Shown here piece after piece: positions 8,601-15,888 of a stretch of DNA of 64,000 bases. The position numbers and the translations under genes are program-made. The stretch is from OLB7 sp966250335 (lineage in GTDB: Bacteria > Bacteroidota > Ignavibacteria > OLB7). The DNA lies in NCBI GenBank assembly GCA_966250335.1, contig CBINGZ010000008.1, positions 1 to 64,000 of the forward strand. The letters are read 5' to 3'. The notes beneath the pieces were generated by a model that saw nothing but the letters and a program-made list of their open reading frames with translations, did not search any database and was not told the DNA's origin. How positions within the stretch are numbered: position 1 is the first letter of the stretch; each line of letters starts with the position of its first letter.

Positions 8601-9647
8601 AGAATCGCCAAGAGTATTCTTCCGGAAGGATACGGCTGCATCATCCGTACCGTGGCGCAGGACAAGGATGAGGAGCTCATCAGGCAGGATCTCACCATGC
8701 TCATCGACGCCTGGCGGCTGGTGGAGCAGAAGGTGAAGGAGTCGAAAGGCCCCGGACTGATCTACAAGGATCAATCGATCGCCAACACCGTCATGCGTGA
8801 TCTCTTCACCCCCGATATCGGCAGGGTGGTGATCGACAACAGGGCGAGGTACAAGGAGATCCGCGATTACGTGGAGTGGGCGGCCCCGAGCTTCGTCGAC
8901 AAGGTGGAGCTCTATACCGGCGACAAGCCGATCTTCGACGCGTTCGGCGTGGAGCAGGAACTGGAGAAGATGTTCCAGCGGAAGGTCTATGTCCCCTCGG
9001 GCGGCTACATCATCCTCGATCAGACGGAGGCGATGATGGTGATCGACGTCAACTCCGGACGCTACGCCAGCAACAAGGAGCAGGAGCTGAACTCCCTCCG
9101 CACGAACATGGAGTGCGCCCGCGAGATTGCGCGCCAGATCCGTCTGCGCGATATCGGCGGCCTGATCGTCGTCGACTTCATCGACCTCTACGAGGAGAAG
9201 AACCGAAAGAAGATCTTCGACGAGCTGAAGAAGGAGATGCGGAGGGATAGAGCCAAGTCGGTGGTCCTCCCGATGACCCAGTTCGGCCTTGTGCAGATGA
9301 CCCGCCAGAGAATCAGGCAGCAGCTCCTCCAGACCTTGTCGGAGCCGTGCCCGATGTGTACCGGAAGCGGGTTCATCCCCTCGAAAAGCACGATTTCGCG
9401 CAAGATCGAACGGTGGCTGCAGCGGTTCAAGGATTCATCCAAGGAGTTCAGGCTGACCCTGACAGCGCATCCCACGATCATCGACTATCTGACCGAGGGT
9501 TCGGTGAGCCGCCTCACGAAACTCATGCTCAAATATTTCGTTCGGATCAAGGTCGTCCCGAACGAGGCGCTGCCGGTCGACGAGTTCCATTTCTTCTCCA
9601 CCAGACTGCAGGCGGATATCACCGAACGCTATCTGGTGAAGGATTGA
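5694..9647 (+). CDS. rng: Ribonuclease E/G with an ~810-residue disordered insertion in the S1 domain
   Basis: A 1317-residue endoribonuclease for rRNA maturation and mRNA decay. Residues 1-80 are the start of the catalytic half with the first S1 strands (GSIFLGRVQRVVQGMNAAFVDIG). The S1 domain resumes only near residue 892, after an insertion. The insertion runs from an acidic Asp/Glu/Lys stretch, through a long RRDEP repeat tract, to a Pro/Ala/Arg-rich tail. After it come the 5'-sensor and DNase-I-like domain with catalytic Asp1118 (VIDVNSG) and Asp1161 (VVDFIDL), 43 residues apart as in E. coli (303/346), and the zinc-link CPMC at Cys1219/Cys1222. Typical RNase G is near 500 residues. The insertion stays in frame and the catalytic parts are intact, so this is not a broken gene. 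The next gene, dxr, starts 58 bases after the stop. Confidence 0.92.
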   Translation: MKKEIIINASSNELRVAITEDDRLAEIFLELADKERHVGSIFLGRVQRVVQGMNAAFVDIGEEQDAFLHFSDAANAMDDYKDAMDDDDDAIDEEGEADLEARDAKEKEGKEKEKETKEKERTGRNGQPQGERGKGKEKGKGTRQGDRRGSRRDEAPVRQEESSVPTAGEERPEMEEERESNDRGERLHDRRPDGPDDDRFPDDEGNADEARETEERDEAGEHSAKRKRRRGRRGRGRGRRQEHQGEEAAAGSEAGHDHDDVDRIDRAPSGDRTESPDEEPDDRRDRNRRNDRNRDDDRTEPGHDESPRDDRDRNRGERDHDRRRDEHGRAERPRTDRTREEGSTDEGRRDDRGRQDQGRNRAGRPEGRRDEGRRDEAPRPRPGTDEPRRDRPARDDQPAPRGAGRDEQGREEPRRNEPRRDQPQTPPRSENRGWEEGRRDEPRRDEPRRDEPRRDDNRRDEPRRDEQRRGEPRREEPRRDEPRRDETRPLEARSDDRSRSPRGNEPRREESRREEPRRSEGPEFRRDEPRRDEPRSEDRRQPPRPESRGRDEGRRDEPRREEGRRDEPRRDEPRRDEPRRDEPRRDEPRRDEPRRDERRRDEPRREEPRRDEPRRDEGRRDEPRPLETRADDRGRPPRREEPRRDEPRRDEQRRVDAPRPHETRPEERGREVRGPQGPDRTAPPRPHPDREESPRGERERRPASERPVPPADPRRVVAEGPRPTEPPRREEREITAAAEPSPRPDPTADRRGARTPRRTETPGAPPISERGPEIADPGAPPRPDGRRRVEAPAVEPVREQAPPPQPATEAPAPPAKARAPRRAKATPAEPPAAPATPAGETNEPAPKTPRRRAAKPAPDTAGEAAPKPASEAPPEGTTPKRRPPRGRGGAVMDAKLPTFQTKRSGEVTIALEKGQDVIVQVTRESYASKGVRVTTKVTLPGRFLVLLPLEPSIGVSRKVQQVKERRRLRRIAKSILPEGYGCIIRTVAQDKDEELIRQDLTMLIDAWRLVEQKVKESKGPGLIYKDQSIANTVMRDLFTPDIGRVVIDNRARYKEIRDYVEWAAPSFVDKVELYTGDKPIFDAFGVEQELEKMFQRKVYVPSGGYIILDQTEAMMVIDVNSGRYASNKEQELNSLRTNMECAREIARQIRLRDIGGLIVVDFIDLYEEKNRKKIFDELKKEMRRDRAKSVVLPMTQFGLVQMTRQRIRQQLLQTLSEPCPMCTGSGFIPSKSTISRKIERWLQRFKDSSKEFRLTLTAHPTIIDYLTEGSVSRLTKLMLKYFVRIKVVPNEALPVDEFHFFSTRLQADITERYLVKD
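6690..7670 (+). repeat. 15-bp-based coding repeats (Arg-Arg-Asp-Glu-Pro tract)
   Basis: Within the RNase gene, units near CGCCGCGATGAGCCC recur with silent and conservative changes, giving repeated RRDEP pentapeptides with RREEP, GRRDE and PLETR variants. Two longer blocks containing RPLE(A/T)R-S/A-DDR mark larger internal duplications. The unit length is a multiple of three, so changes in copy number keep the reading frame. Confidence 0.85.
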
Positions 9648-9705
9648 TCGCCGACGGAACCAGGGGGACAAGGCTCATAACAACCCGGAGAAGGCTATCA
9701 GCTCG

Positions 9706-10866
9706 ATGCAGCAACTGACCATTCTCGGCTCCACCGGATCGATCGGCACGCAGACGCTCGATGTGATCCGGAACAACCGCGACCGATACCGCGCGGCCTA
9801 TCTGACGACGAACGCCAACGTGGAGCTGCTCGGTCCCCAGATCGACGAGTTCGAGCCGGACGCGGTGGTCGTCTTCGATCCCTGCGCCGCCTCGGTCGCC
9901 CGCAAGCTCTACGGCGGACGGGTCGAGGTGCTGGAGGGGGAAGAGGCCGCCTGCGACGTCGCGGGGCGTCCGGAGGTCGATATCGTGATGTCCGCCGTCG
10001 TCGGCTTCGCGGGACTGGCCCCGACGATTGCGGGGGTCAGAGCCGGCAAGAGGATCGCCCTGGCGAACAAGGAGACGCTCGTGGTGGCCGGTGAACTGAT
10101 CAGCACCCTTGTGCGACGGCACGGCGCGGAGCTGATCCCGGTGGACAGCGAGCATAGCGCCGTTTTTCAATGTCTGGTCGGAGAGCCGCCTGAATCGGTG
10201 GAGGAGATCATCCTCACGGCCTCAGGGGGCCCCTTCCGTGAACTTCCGGCGGAGGAGTTCGGGTCGATCACCGCCGCCCGCGCGCTGAACCACCCGAACT
10301 GGAGCATGGGGCCGAAGATCACGATCGACTCGGCCACGCTGATGAACAAGGGACTGGAGGTGATGGAGGCGCGCTGGCTCTTCGACGTGGGGCAGGATCG
10401 GATCTCGGTCGTCGTTCACCCCCAGTCGATCATCCATTCCATGGTGAGGTTCGTCGACGGATCGGTCAAGGCGCAGCTCGGGCTTCCCGACATGCGGCTC
10501 CCGATCCAGTACGCGATGGCCTATCCGGAACGGCTGCCGAACGACTACGGACGGCTCCATCTCCCCCGGATCGGCACGCTCACCTTCTCCGAGCCCGATC
10601 CGGACCGGTTCCCCTGCCTCCGTCTTGCCTACGATGCGCTGGAACGGCTGGGAACCGCCCCGGCGATCCTGAACGCCGCCAACGAGGTGGCGGTAGCCGC
10701 GTTCCTTGAGGAGACGATCTCCTTCACCGATATCCCCCGCCTGATCGAGCGGGCGCTGGAGGAGATTCCGATCACCGACGGACCGGAACTTGACGATATT
10801 CTGGAGGCGGATAAACGAACACGCGAATCCGTTCGTTCTTATCTTCGCTCTCGGACCATCGGGTAG
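9706..10866 (+). CDS. dxr: 1-deoxy-D-xylulose 5-phosphate reductoisomerase
   Basis: A 386-residue enzyme of the MEP isoprenoid pathway that converts DXP to MEP with NADPH. The N-terminal GSTGSIG loop (residues 6-12) binds NADPH. LANKETLV, PVDSEHSA and LTASGGPF carry the metal and substrate residues. WSMGPKITIDSATLMNKGLE is the family's best-conserved block, and the C-terminal helical domain is complete. Length is normal. It starts 58 bases after the RNase gene, and rseP begins 91 bases after its stop, an order (dxr then rseP) common in bacteria. Confidence 0.96.
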   Translation: MQQLTILGSTGSIGTQTLDVIRNNRDRYRAAYLTTNANVELLGPQIDEFEPDAVVVFDPCAASVARKLYGGRVEVLEGEEAACDVAGRPEVDIVMSAVVGFAGLAPTIAGVRAGKRIALANKETLVVAGELISTLVRRHGAELIPVDSEHSAVFQCLVGEPPESVEEIILTASGGPFRELPAEEFGSITAARALNHPNWSMGPKITIDSATLMNKGLEVMEARWLFDVGQDRISVVVHPQSIIHSMVRFVDGSVKAQLGLPDMRLPIQYAMAYPERLPNDYGRLHLPRIGTLTFSEPDPDRFPCLRLAYDALERLGTAPAILNAANEVAVAAFLEETISFTDIPRLIERALEEIPITDGPELDDILEADKRTRESVRSYLRSRTIG

Positions 10867-10957
10867 GACCGGAACCCTCCGGCGACCCCTGGGGAGCCCC
10901 GCTCCCGGACCGCGTTCACGATCTGATTTTTCTCCCGACTCGAAATCAACGATTCAC

Positions 10958-12334
10958 ATGCTCGGTATTCTTGAGACGATTCTGTATTTCGTCATCGTCA
11001 TCGCGGTGCTCGTCTTCGTCCACGAGCTGGGGCATTTCCTTGCCGCAAAGTGGTGCGGCATCCGTGCCGACATCTTCTCGATCGGCATGGGCCCCCGTCT
11101 CTTCGGATGGAACAAGCCCCTGGGATTCACCTTCGGGAAGATCCCCGACGACCTTGACCTGAAGGGGGGGACCGACTACCGCGTGGCGGCGCTCCCGATC
11201 GGCGGCTACGTGAAGATCGCCGGCATGGTCGACGAGAGCATGGATGTGGGATATGCCCAGAGTCCGCCGAAACCTGACGAATTCCGCTCGAAAAACGCGT
11301 TTCAGAAGGCGTTCGTGATCTCCGCCGGGGTCATTATGAATATGATCCTGGCGATCATCGTCTTCGCCGCCCTCAGCTACTCGCAGCCGCGCGAGCTCTG
11401 GCTGACCACCACGCTCGGTCCTGTGGCGAACGGAACCCCGGCGGAACAGGCCGGTTTCCATGAGGGAGACGTCATCAGGAAGATCAACGACTCGACCGTC
11501 ACGACGTTCCAGGATATCTCCCGCCAGATCCATCGCGAACAGAAGGACAGCAATCTGCGGATCACCTTCGAACGGAAGGGAGAGACCAGGACCATCAACG
11601 TCCTCCGGCTCGATATTCCCGAAGCGGAGGGGGGCGAGAACCCGGCGTTCTTCCCCAACGCAACCCAGGAAGAGGTGAAGATCAACAGGGTGCTGAAGAA
11701 CAAGCCCGCCGATTCGGCCGGGTTCGAGCAGGGGGATGTCATCACCTCGATCGACGGCAATCCGATCCGCACGCACCAGCAGATCCAGGGATATATGAGC
11801 AAGCGGAAGAGCACCCCGGTCAACGTGGTGGTCCGCCGCGACTCCGCCCTGGTGACGAAAACTGTCCGGACCGACACGGCGGGGCAGATCGGGGTCGAAC
11901 TGTCGCAGACCTTCACCGGGCCGACGAGGCAGATCCGCACCGGAGTGTGGGAGTCGCTGAAGATGGGGTTCACGGCGAGCATCGCCCAGGCGCGCGGGAT
12001 CTTCGGCCTGATCGGCAACCTGATCAGCGGACAGGCCCGATTGAAGGATTCGGTGGGGGGACCTGTCGCGATCGCCGCCATCGCCAAATCGACGGCCGAT
12101 CGGGGGCTTGTCCAGTTCCTCGGACTCCTGGCGACCCTCTCGGTGACCCTGGCGGTCATGAACATCCTCCCGATCCCGGCGCTCGACGGCGGACATCTGG
12201 TCTTCATCATCATCGAGGGGATCATCCGGCGTGAGGTCCCGCTCAAGGTCAGGATGGCGATACAGCAGGCGGGGGTGATCATTCTGCTTCTCTTCATGAC
12301 CTTCGTCGTCATCAACGATATTTCAAGGATCTGA
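10958..12334 (+). CDS. rseP: Site-2 intramembrane zinc metalloprotease
   Basis: A 458-residue inner-membrane protease that cleaves membrane-bound anti-sigma factors or signal peptides. Zinc motif HELGH occupies residues 22-26 within the first membrane helix, and the second conserved site NILPIPALDGGH lies in a late helix. Two PDZ-like segments lie between (around VANGTPAEQAGFHEGDVI and NKPADSAGFEQGDVI). ATG 10958 is chosen because the membrane helix starts at once; the longer frame would overlap dxr. An ECF sigma/anti-sigma pair lies at 52213-53597, but that anti-sigma is not shown to be its substrate. Confidence 0.93.
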   Translation: MLGILETILYFVIVIAVLVFVHELGHFLAAKWCGIRADIFSIGMGPRLFGWNKPLGFTFGKIPDDLDLKGGTDYRVAALPIGGYVKIAGMVDESMDVGYAQSPPKPDEFRSKNAFQKAFVISAGVIMNMILAIIVFAALSYSQPRELWLTTTLGPVANGTPAEQAGFHEGDVIRKINDSTVTTFQDISRQIHREQKDSNLRITFERKGETRTINVLRLDIPEAEGGENPAFFPNATQEEVKINRVLKNKPADSAGFEQGDVITSIDGNPIRTHQQIQGYMSKRKSTPVNVVVRRDSALVTKTVRTDTAGQIGVELSQTFTGPTRQIRTGVWESLKMGFTASIAQARGIFGLIGNLISGQARLKDSVGGPVAIAAIAKSTADRGLVQFLGLLATLSVTLAVMNILPIPALDGGHLVFIIIEGIIRREVPLKVRMAIQQAGVIILLLFMTFVVINDISRI

Positions 12335-12420
12335 GGCGCCCGACGCCCGTTCCTTCCATTACGACCCGGAGCCTCCAACGGCATGCTCCGGGTCGTTCAC
12401 GCATCACATCGCACAGAATC

Positions 12421-13209
12421 TTGGCATCCGACCTGCGCATTCTGGTTTCGAACGACGACGGGATCGATTCCGCCGGCATTTACGCGCTCGCCACGGCGCT
12501 CCGCGAAGTGGGGCATGTGGATGTGGTAGCGCCGAACGCCCAGCAGTCGGCGGTGGGACACGCCCTGACCGTGGCGCTGCCGCTCAGAATCGAACGGCAT
12601 GAACGGAACGGAAGCTTCTTCGGCCATTCGGTGAGCGGCACACCCGCCGACTGCGTGAAGCTGGCCGTGAGCCATGTTCTCTCCGAACGACCCGATATCA
12701 TCGTCAGCGGAATAAACCACGGACGCAATACCTCCGTCTCGCTGATCTATTCGGGGACGGTCTCGGCGGCCACCGAAGGGACGCTGCTGGAGATTCCCTC
12801 GATAGCGATCTCGCTGGACGATTTCTCGGCGAGCGCGAACTTCGACTACGCGGCCAGGGTCGCCGCATGGATCACGCCGATCGTCGCCCGGCGACGGATG
12901 CCGCGCGGCGTGCTGCTGAACGTCAACGTGCCGGCGATCGCGGAGGAAGAGATCAAGGGGGTACGGGTGGCCGAGCAGGGAGAGTCGTACTGGGACGATC
13001 GCTACGAAATGCGTCGTGATCCAATGGGACGTCCCTACTACTGGCTCACCGGATCGTATATCCGGAACGGCCCCGAAGGGAGCGACGACTCCTGCCTGGA
13101 CAAGGGGTATGTGACGGTGACCCCGGTCCACTACAGACTGACCGACTACACGATGCTGGCGGAGATCCGGGGATGGGGGATCGAATCGGACACCCCGCCG
13201 GAGGAGTGA
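12421..13209 (+). CDS. surE: 5'/3'-nucleotidase SurE (TTG start)
   Basis: A 262-residue metal-dependent nucleotidase that dephosphorylates nucleoside 5'- and 3'-monophosphates in stationary-phase survival. It shows the acidic metal site VSNDDGID, then APNAQQSAVGHALTV, SGTPADCVK and DIIVSGINHGRN, all diagnostic of SurE. The family normally begins only one or two residues before RILVSNDDG. No ATG is available there, and the frame opens at a TTG (12421), so TTG is the likely start. The gene lies 86 bases after rseP and 34 before the LptF/G permease. Confidence 0.93.
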   Translation: MASDLRILVSNDDGIDSAGIYALATALREVGHVDVVAPNAQQSAVGHALTVALPLRIERHERNGSFFGHSVSGTPADCVKLAVSHVLSERPDIIVSGINHGRNTSVSLIYSGTVSAATEGTLLEIPSIAISLDDFSASANFDYAARVAAWITPIVARRRMPRGVLLNVNVPAIAEEEIKGVRVAEQGESYWDDRYEMRRDPMGRPYYWLTGSYIRNGPEGSDDSCLDKGYVTVTPVHYRLTDYTMLAEIRGWGIESDTPPEE

Positions 13210-13243
13210 TCCCCCGGCTCCCAAGGGACTGAACGACATCACG

Positions 13244-14401
13244 ATGGACAGGATCGACCGGTACATACTGCGGCAGTTCGTGATGACCTTCATCTTCGGC
13301 ATCATCGCGTTCGTGGTGATCTACATCGCCGTCGACATCATGGAGAAGCTGGGGGATTTCTTCGACAGCAACGTGCCGGGAGAGATCATCCTCAAATACT
13401 ACCTGGTCTTCATCCCGGATATGATCACCCTGATCGTTCCGGTCGGCATGCTCCTGGCAAGCCTCTTTACCATCGGCCGCCTCGATACGACCCACGAACT
13501 GACGGCGATACGCGCGGCCGGCAGAAGCATGCGGCGCATCGCCGCCCCCCTGCTGGCGTTCGGCCTGGTCGTGGGGGGAATCATGATCTACTTCAACGGC
13601 TGGGTCGTCCCCTACACCAACAAGGAGAAGTTCGCGATCGAGCGGAAATACCTGGGGAAGAACCTGGTCGGCGCGCAGCATCTCGTCTTCAAACGACTCT
13701 CCCCCACCCTCAACCTGCTGATCGACTACTTCGACCCGGCCACCGGACGCGCCAGCACCGTGGCGCTGGAACGGTTCGACACCGCATCGCGCATCCCGAT
13801 CGTCTCGGTGGAACGGGAGTCGACGACGGAGACGGTCCTGAAGACCGACACCGTGACCGGCCTCAGGATCACCCAGCGGATCGACGCATCCTCCATGCGC
13901 TATGACTCGACGGCGAAACGGTGGGTGCTGATCAACGGCGTCGCGCGGAACTTCGACGATCCATCCCACATCGGCACGACGAAGTTCGAGGAGCGGCCGA
14001 TCGACTTCCTGCCGATCACACCGGAGGAACTGAACCTGTCGCAGCAGAACGTGAAGGAGCTGACCCTGGAGGAACTGCGCGACAGGATCGAACAGGAACG
14101 GATCGGCGGCCGCGTGGTGACCGGACTGATGATCGACTACCATTCGAAGTTCGCCTTCCCCTTCGCGGCATTCATCGTGATCTTCTTCGGCATCCCCTTC
14201 ACGACCGCCCAGAGGAAGGGGGGAGCCGGGGTGCAGATCGCCGTCACGGCGCTCATCAGCGCGATCTATCTGGTCCTCAGCGAGGTGAGCAAGACCTTCA
14301 CCTACGGCGCCGACCTCCCCCCTGCCCTGACCGCATGGATGGCGAACATCGTCTTCATGCTGGTCGGCATGTTCAATCTCTACAGGATCGAACGGCGATG
14401 A
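13244..14401 (+). CDS. LPS export ABC permease, LptF/LptG (YjgP/YjgQ) family
   Basis: A 385-residue inner-membrane protein. The N-terminal half has three predicted helices around the motif FIPDMITLIVPVGMLLAS and the cytoplasmic TTHELTAIRAAG coupling region. A periplasmic beta-rich domain of about 180 residues follows, then three C-terminal helices starting near HSKFAFPFAAFIVIFFGIPF. This is the YjgP/YjgQ architecture of the permease pair that extracts LPS from the inner membrane and passes it to LptC/A/D. Only one permease is in the window, so it cannot be called F or G. Its presence near lptD fits an LPS transport role. Confidence 0.9.
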   Translation: MDRIDRYILRQFVMTFIFGIIAFVVIYIAVDIMEKLGDFFDSNVPGEIILKYYLVFIPDMITLIVPVGMLLASLFTIGRLDTTHELTAIRAAGRSMRRIAAPLLAFGLVVGGIMIYFNGWVVPYTNKEKFAIERKYLGKNLVGAQHLVFKRLSPTLNLLIDYFDPATGRASTVALERFDTASRIPIVSVERESTTETVLKTDTVTGLRITQRIDASSMRYDSTAKRWVLINGVARNFDDPSHIGTTKFEERPIDFLPITPEELNLSQQNVKELTLEELRDRIEQERIGGRVVTGLMIDYHSKFAFPFAAFIVIFFGIPFTTAQRKGGAGVQIAVTALISAIYLVLSEVSKTFTYGADLPPALTAWMANIVFMLVGMFNLYRIERR

Positions 14402-14438
14402 CCGCCGGGCCCGCAGCCATATCAACTCCCCGATCGAC

Positions 14439-15662
14439 ATGAGCCTTACCTCGTATCACGACGCTCTCGACATCGTCCTGAACGCATCGCGCCGGGAGCT
14501 TCCGACCGAGACGGTCCCGCTGGTGCTGGCGGCCGGGCGTGTGCTGGCGGAGGGAGTCGTATCGCAGGAGGATATCCCACGTTTCGCGAACTCGGCCATG
14601 GACGGCTACGCGGTGATCGCCGCCGACCTGGCCGCCGCCTCGCACGATTCCCCGGCGACACTGCGTGTGATCGGCGAGTCCTCCGCGGGTACTCCGTTCC
14701 AGGGACGGGTCGAACCGGGAGAAGCGGTGCGGATCATGACGGGAGGGATCATGCCGGAGGGAGCGGATGCGGTGATCGAGGTGGAATCGACGAAGGAGCG
14801 TGACCGATCGGTCGCGGCGGAACGTCCGCTCAGGGTCGGCGAGTCGGTGCGGAAGGCGGGAGAGGATATCAGGAACGGAAGCGAGGCGCTCCCCGCCGGC
14901 AAGCGGCTGACGCCGGGGGATATCGGCGTGCTGGCGTCGCTCGGGGTGACGAACGTCCCGGTCCGGGTCAGGCCGACGATCGGGCTGCTGGCGACCGGGA
15001 ACGAGGTGATCGAACCGTTCAGGACGCCGACGGCGGGTCAGATCAGGAACAGTTCGATCCCCGCCCTCTACGCCTACTGCATGGAGGCGGGGGGAGAACC
15101 GATCGACCTGGGGATCGCCCGCGACGACCGGGATGAGCTGGAGGATAAACTGGAGCAGGGGCTCCGCTACGACATCCTGATCACCACCGGAGGTGTCTCC
15201 GCCGGCTCGTACGATCTGGTGCAGAACGTACTTCCGGAGCTCGGGGTCGATCTGCTCTTCCACAAGGTCAATATCAGGCCGGGGAAGCCGGTCCTCTTCG
15301 GGACCTACGGCGACGGGAACGAATCGACGCTGGTCTTCGCCCTGCCGGGGAATCCGGTCTCCACCCTCGTCACCTTCCGGCGCTTCGTCCTGCCGGCGAT
15401 CCGGCGGCTGCTGCGCCAGCGGGAACCGGGCTTCAGGATGCACGCCGTTCTCGGCGAACCGCTGAAGAAACAGGACGGAAAACGCCATTTCATCCGCGGC
15501 AGACTCTCGACCGGGAGCGACGGGATACCGGTTGTTGCAACCACCGGTACACAGTCGAGCGGTGCCATGTCGTCAATGAGTCTGGCCGACTGCCTCATCA
15601 TCGTCGAAGAGGAACGGACCGCGCCGAACGCCGGCGAGGTCGTGGAGATCGAGCTGCTGTAG
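14439..15662 (+). CDS. moeA: Molybdopterin molybdenumtransferase
   Basis: A 407-residue enzyme that inserts molybdenum into adenylated molybdopterin in molybdenum cofactor synthesis. The recognisable blocks are DIPRFANSAMDGYAV near residue 50, RIMTGGIMPEGADAV near 100, the MoCF domain with LATGNEV and ITTGGVSAGSYD, and FALPGNPVST before the C-terminal beta-barrel. Length is normal and the start follows the permease by 37 bases. No other moa/moe gene is in the window. Confidence 0.95.
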   Translation: MSLTSYHDALDIVLNASRRELPTETVPLVLAAGRVLAEGVVSQEDIPRFANSAMDGYAVIAADLAAASHDSPATLRVIGESSAGTPFQGRVEPGEAVRIMTGGIMPEGADAVIEVESTKERDRSVAAERPLRVGESVRKAGEDIRNGSEALPAGKRLTPGDIGVLASLGVTNVPVRVRPTIGLLATGNEVIEPFRTPTAGQIRNSSIPALYAYCMEAGGEPIDLGIARDDRDELEDKLEQGLRYDILITTGGVSAGSYDLVQNVLPELGVDLLFHKVNIRPGKPVLFGTYGDGNESTLVFALPGNPVSTLVTFRRFVLPAIRRLLRQREPGFRMHAVLGEPLKKQDGKRHFIRGRLSTGSDGIPVVATTGTQSSGAMSSMSLADCLIIVEEERTAPNAGEVVEIELL

Positions 15663-15734
15663 CAGCGAAACGGCCCAGGCCCCCTCGTGACGATCCGTAA
15701 CATCTCGCCTCTGTAACCATCCTGGAGCTGCGCC

Positions 15735-15753
15735 CACTTATTAATAATAAGTG
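15735..15753. promoter_or_regulatory. 19-bp perfect palindrome, candidate operator or terminator stem
   Basis: CACTTATTAATAATAAGTG has two 9-base arms around a single central A. It is AT-rich inside GC-rich sequence, 72 bases after moeA and 136 bases before the first FG-GAP gene. There is no T-tract, so a dimeric repressor site for the downstream genes is more likely than a terminator. Confidence 0.5.
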
Positions 15754-15888
15754 AAGGCGTTTCGGAGGCGCACGTAACCCTGTCGTCCCCCTCGTGTTAT
15801 CTGCTCCGAATGTAGTGACTGGAGAAACCGTACCCGGGGAGCAGTCCGCTCCTGCAGGAACTCAATCGAAACGACCGACGGAACAACG

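Noticed and set aside
5746..8774. Long minus-strand frames opposite the RNase insertion (5746-7821, 6180-8774) and a plus-strand shadow (5950-7659)
   Set aside because: They mirror the 15-bp repeat and GC bias; the sense frame holds conserved catalytic blocks on both sides.
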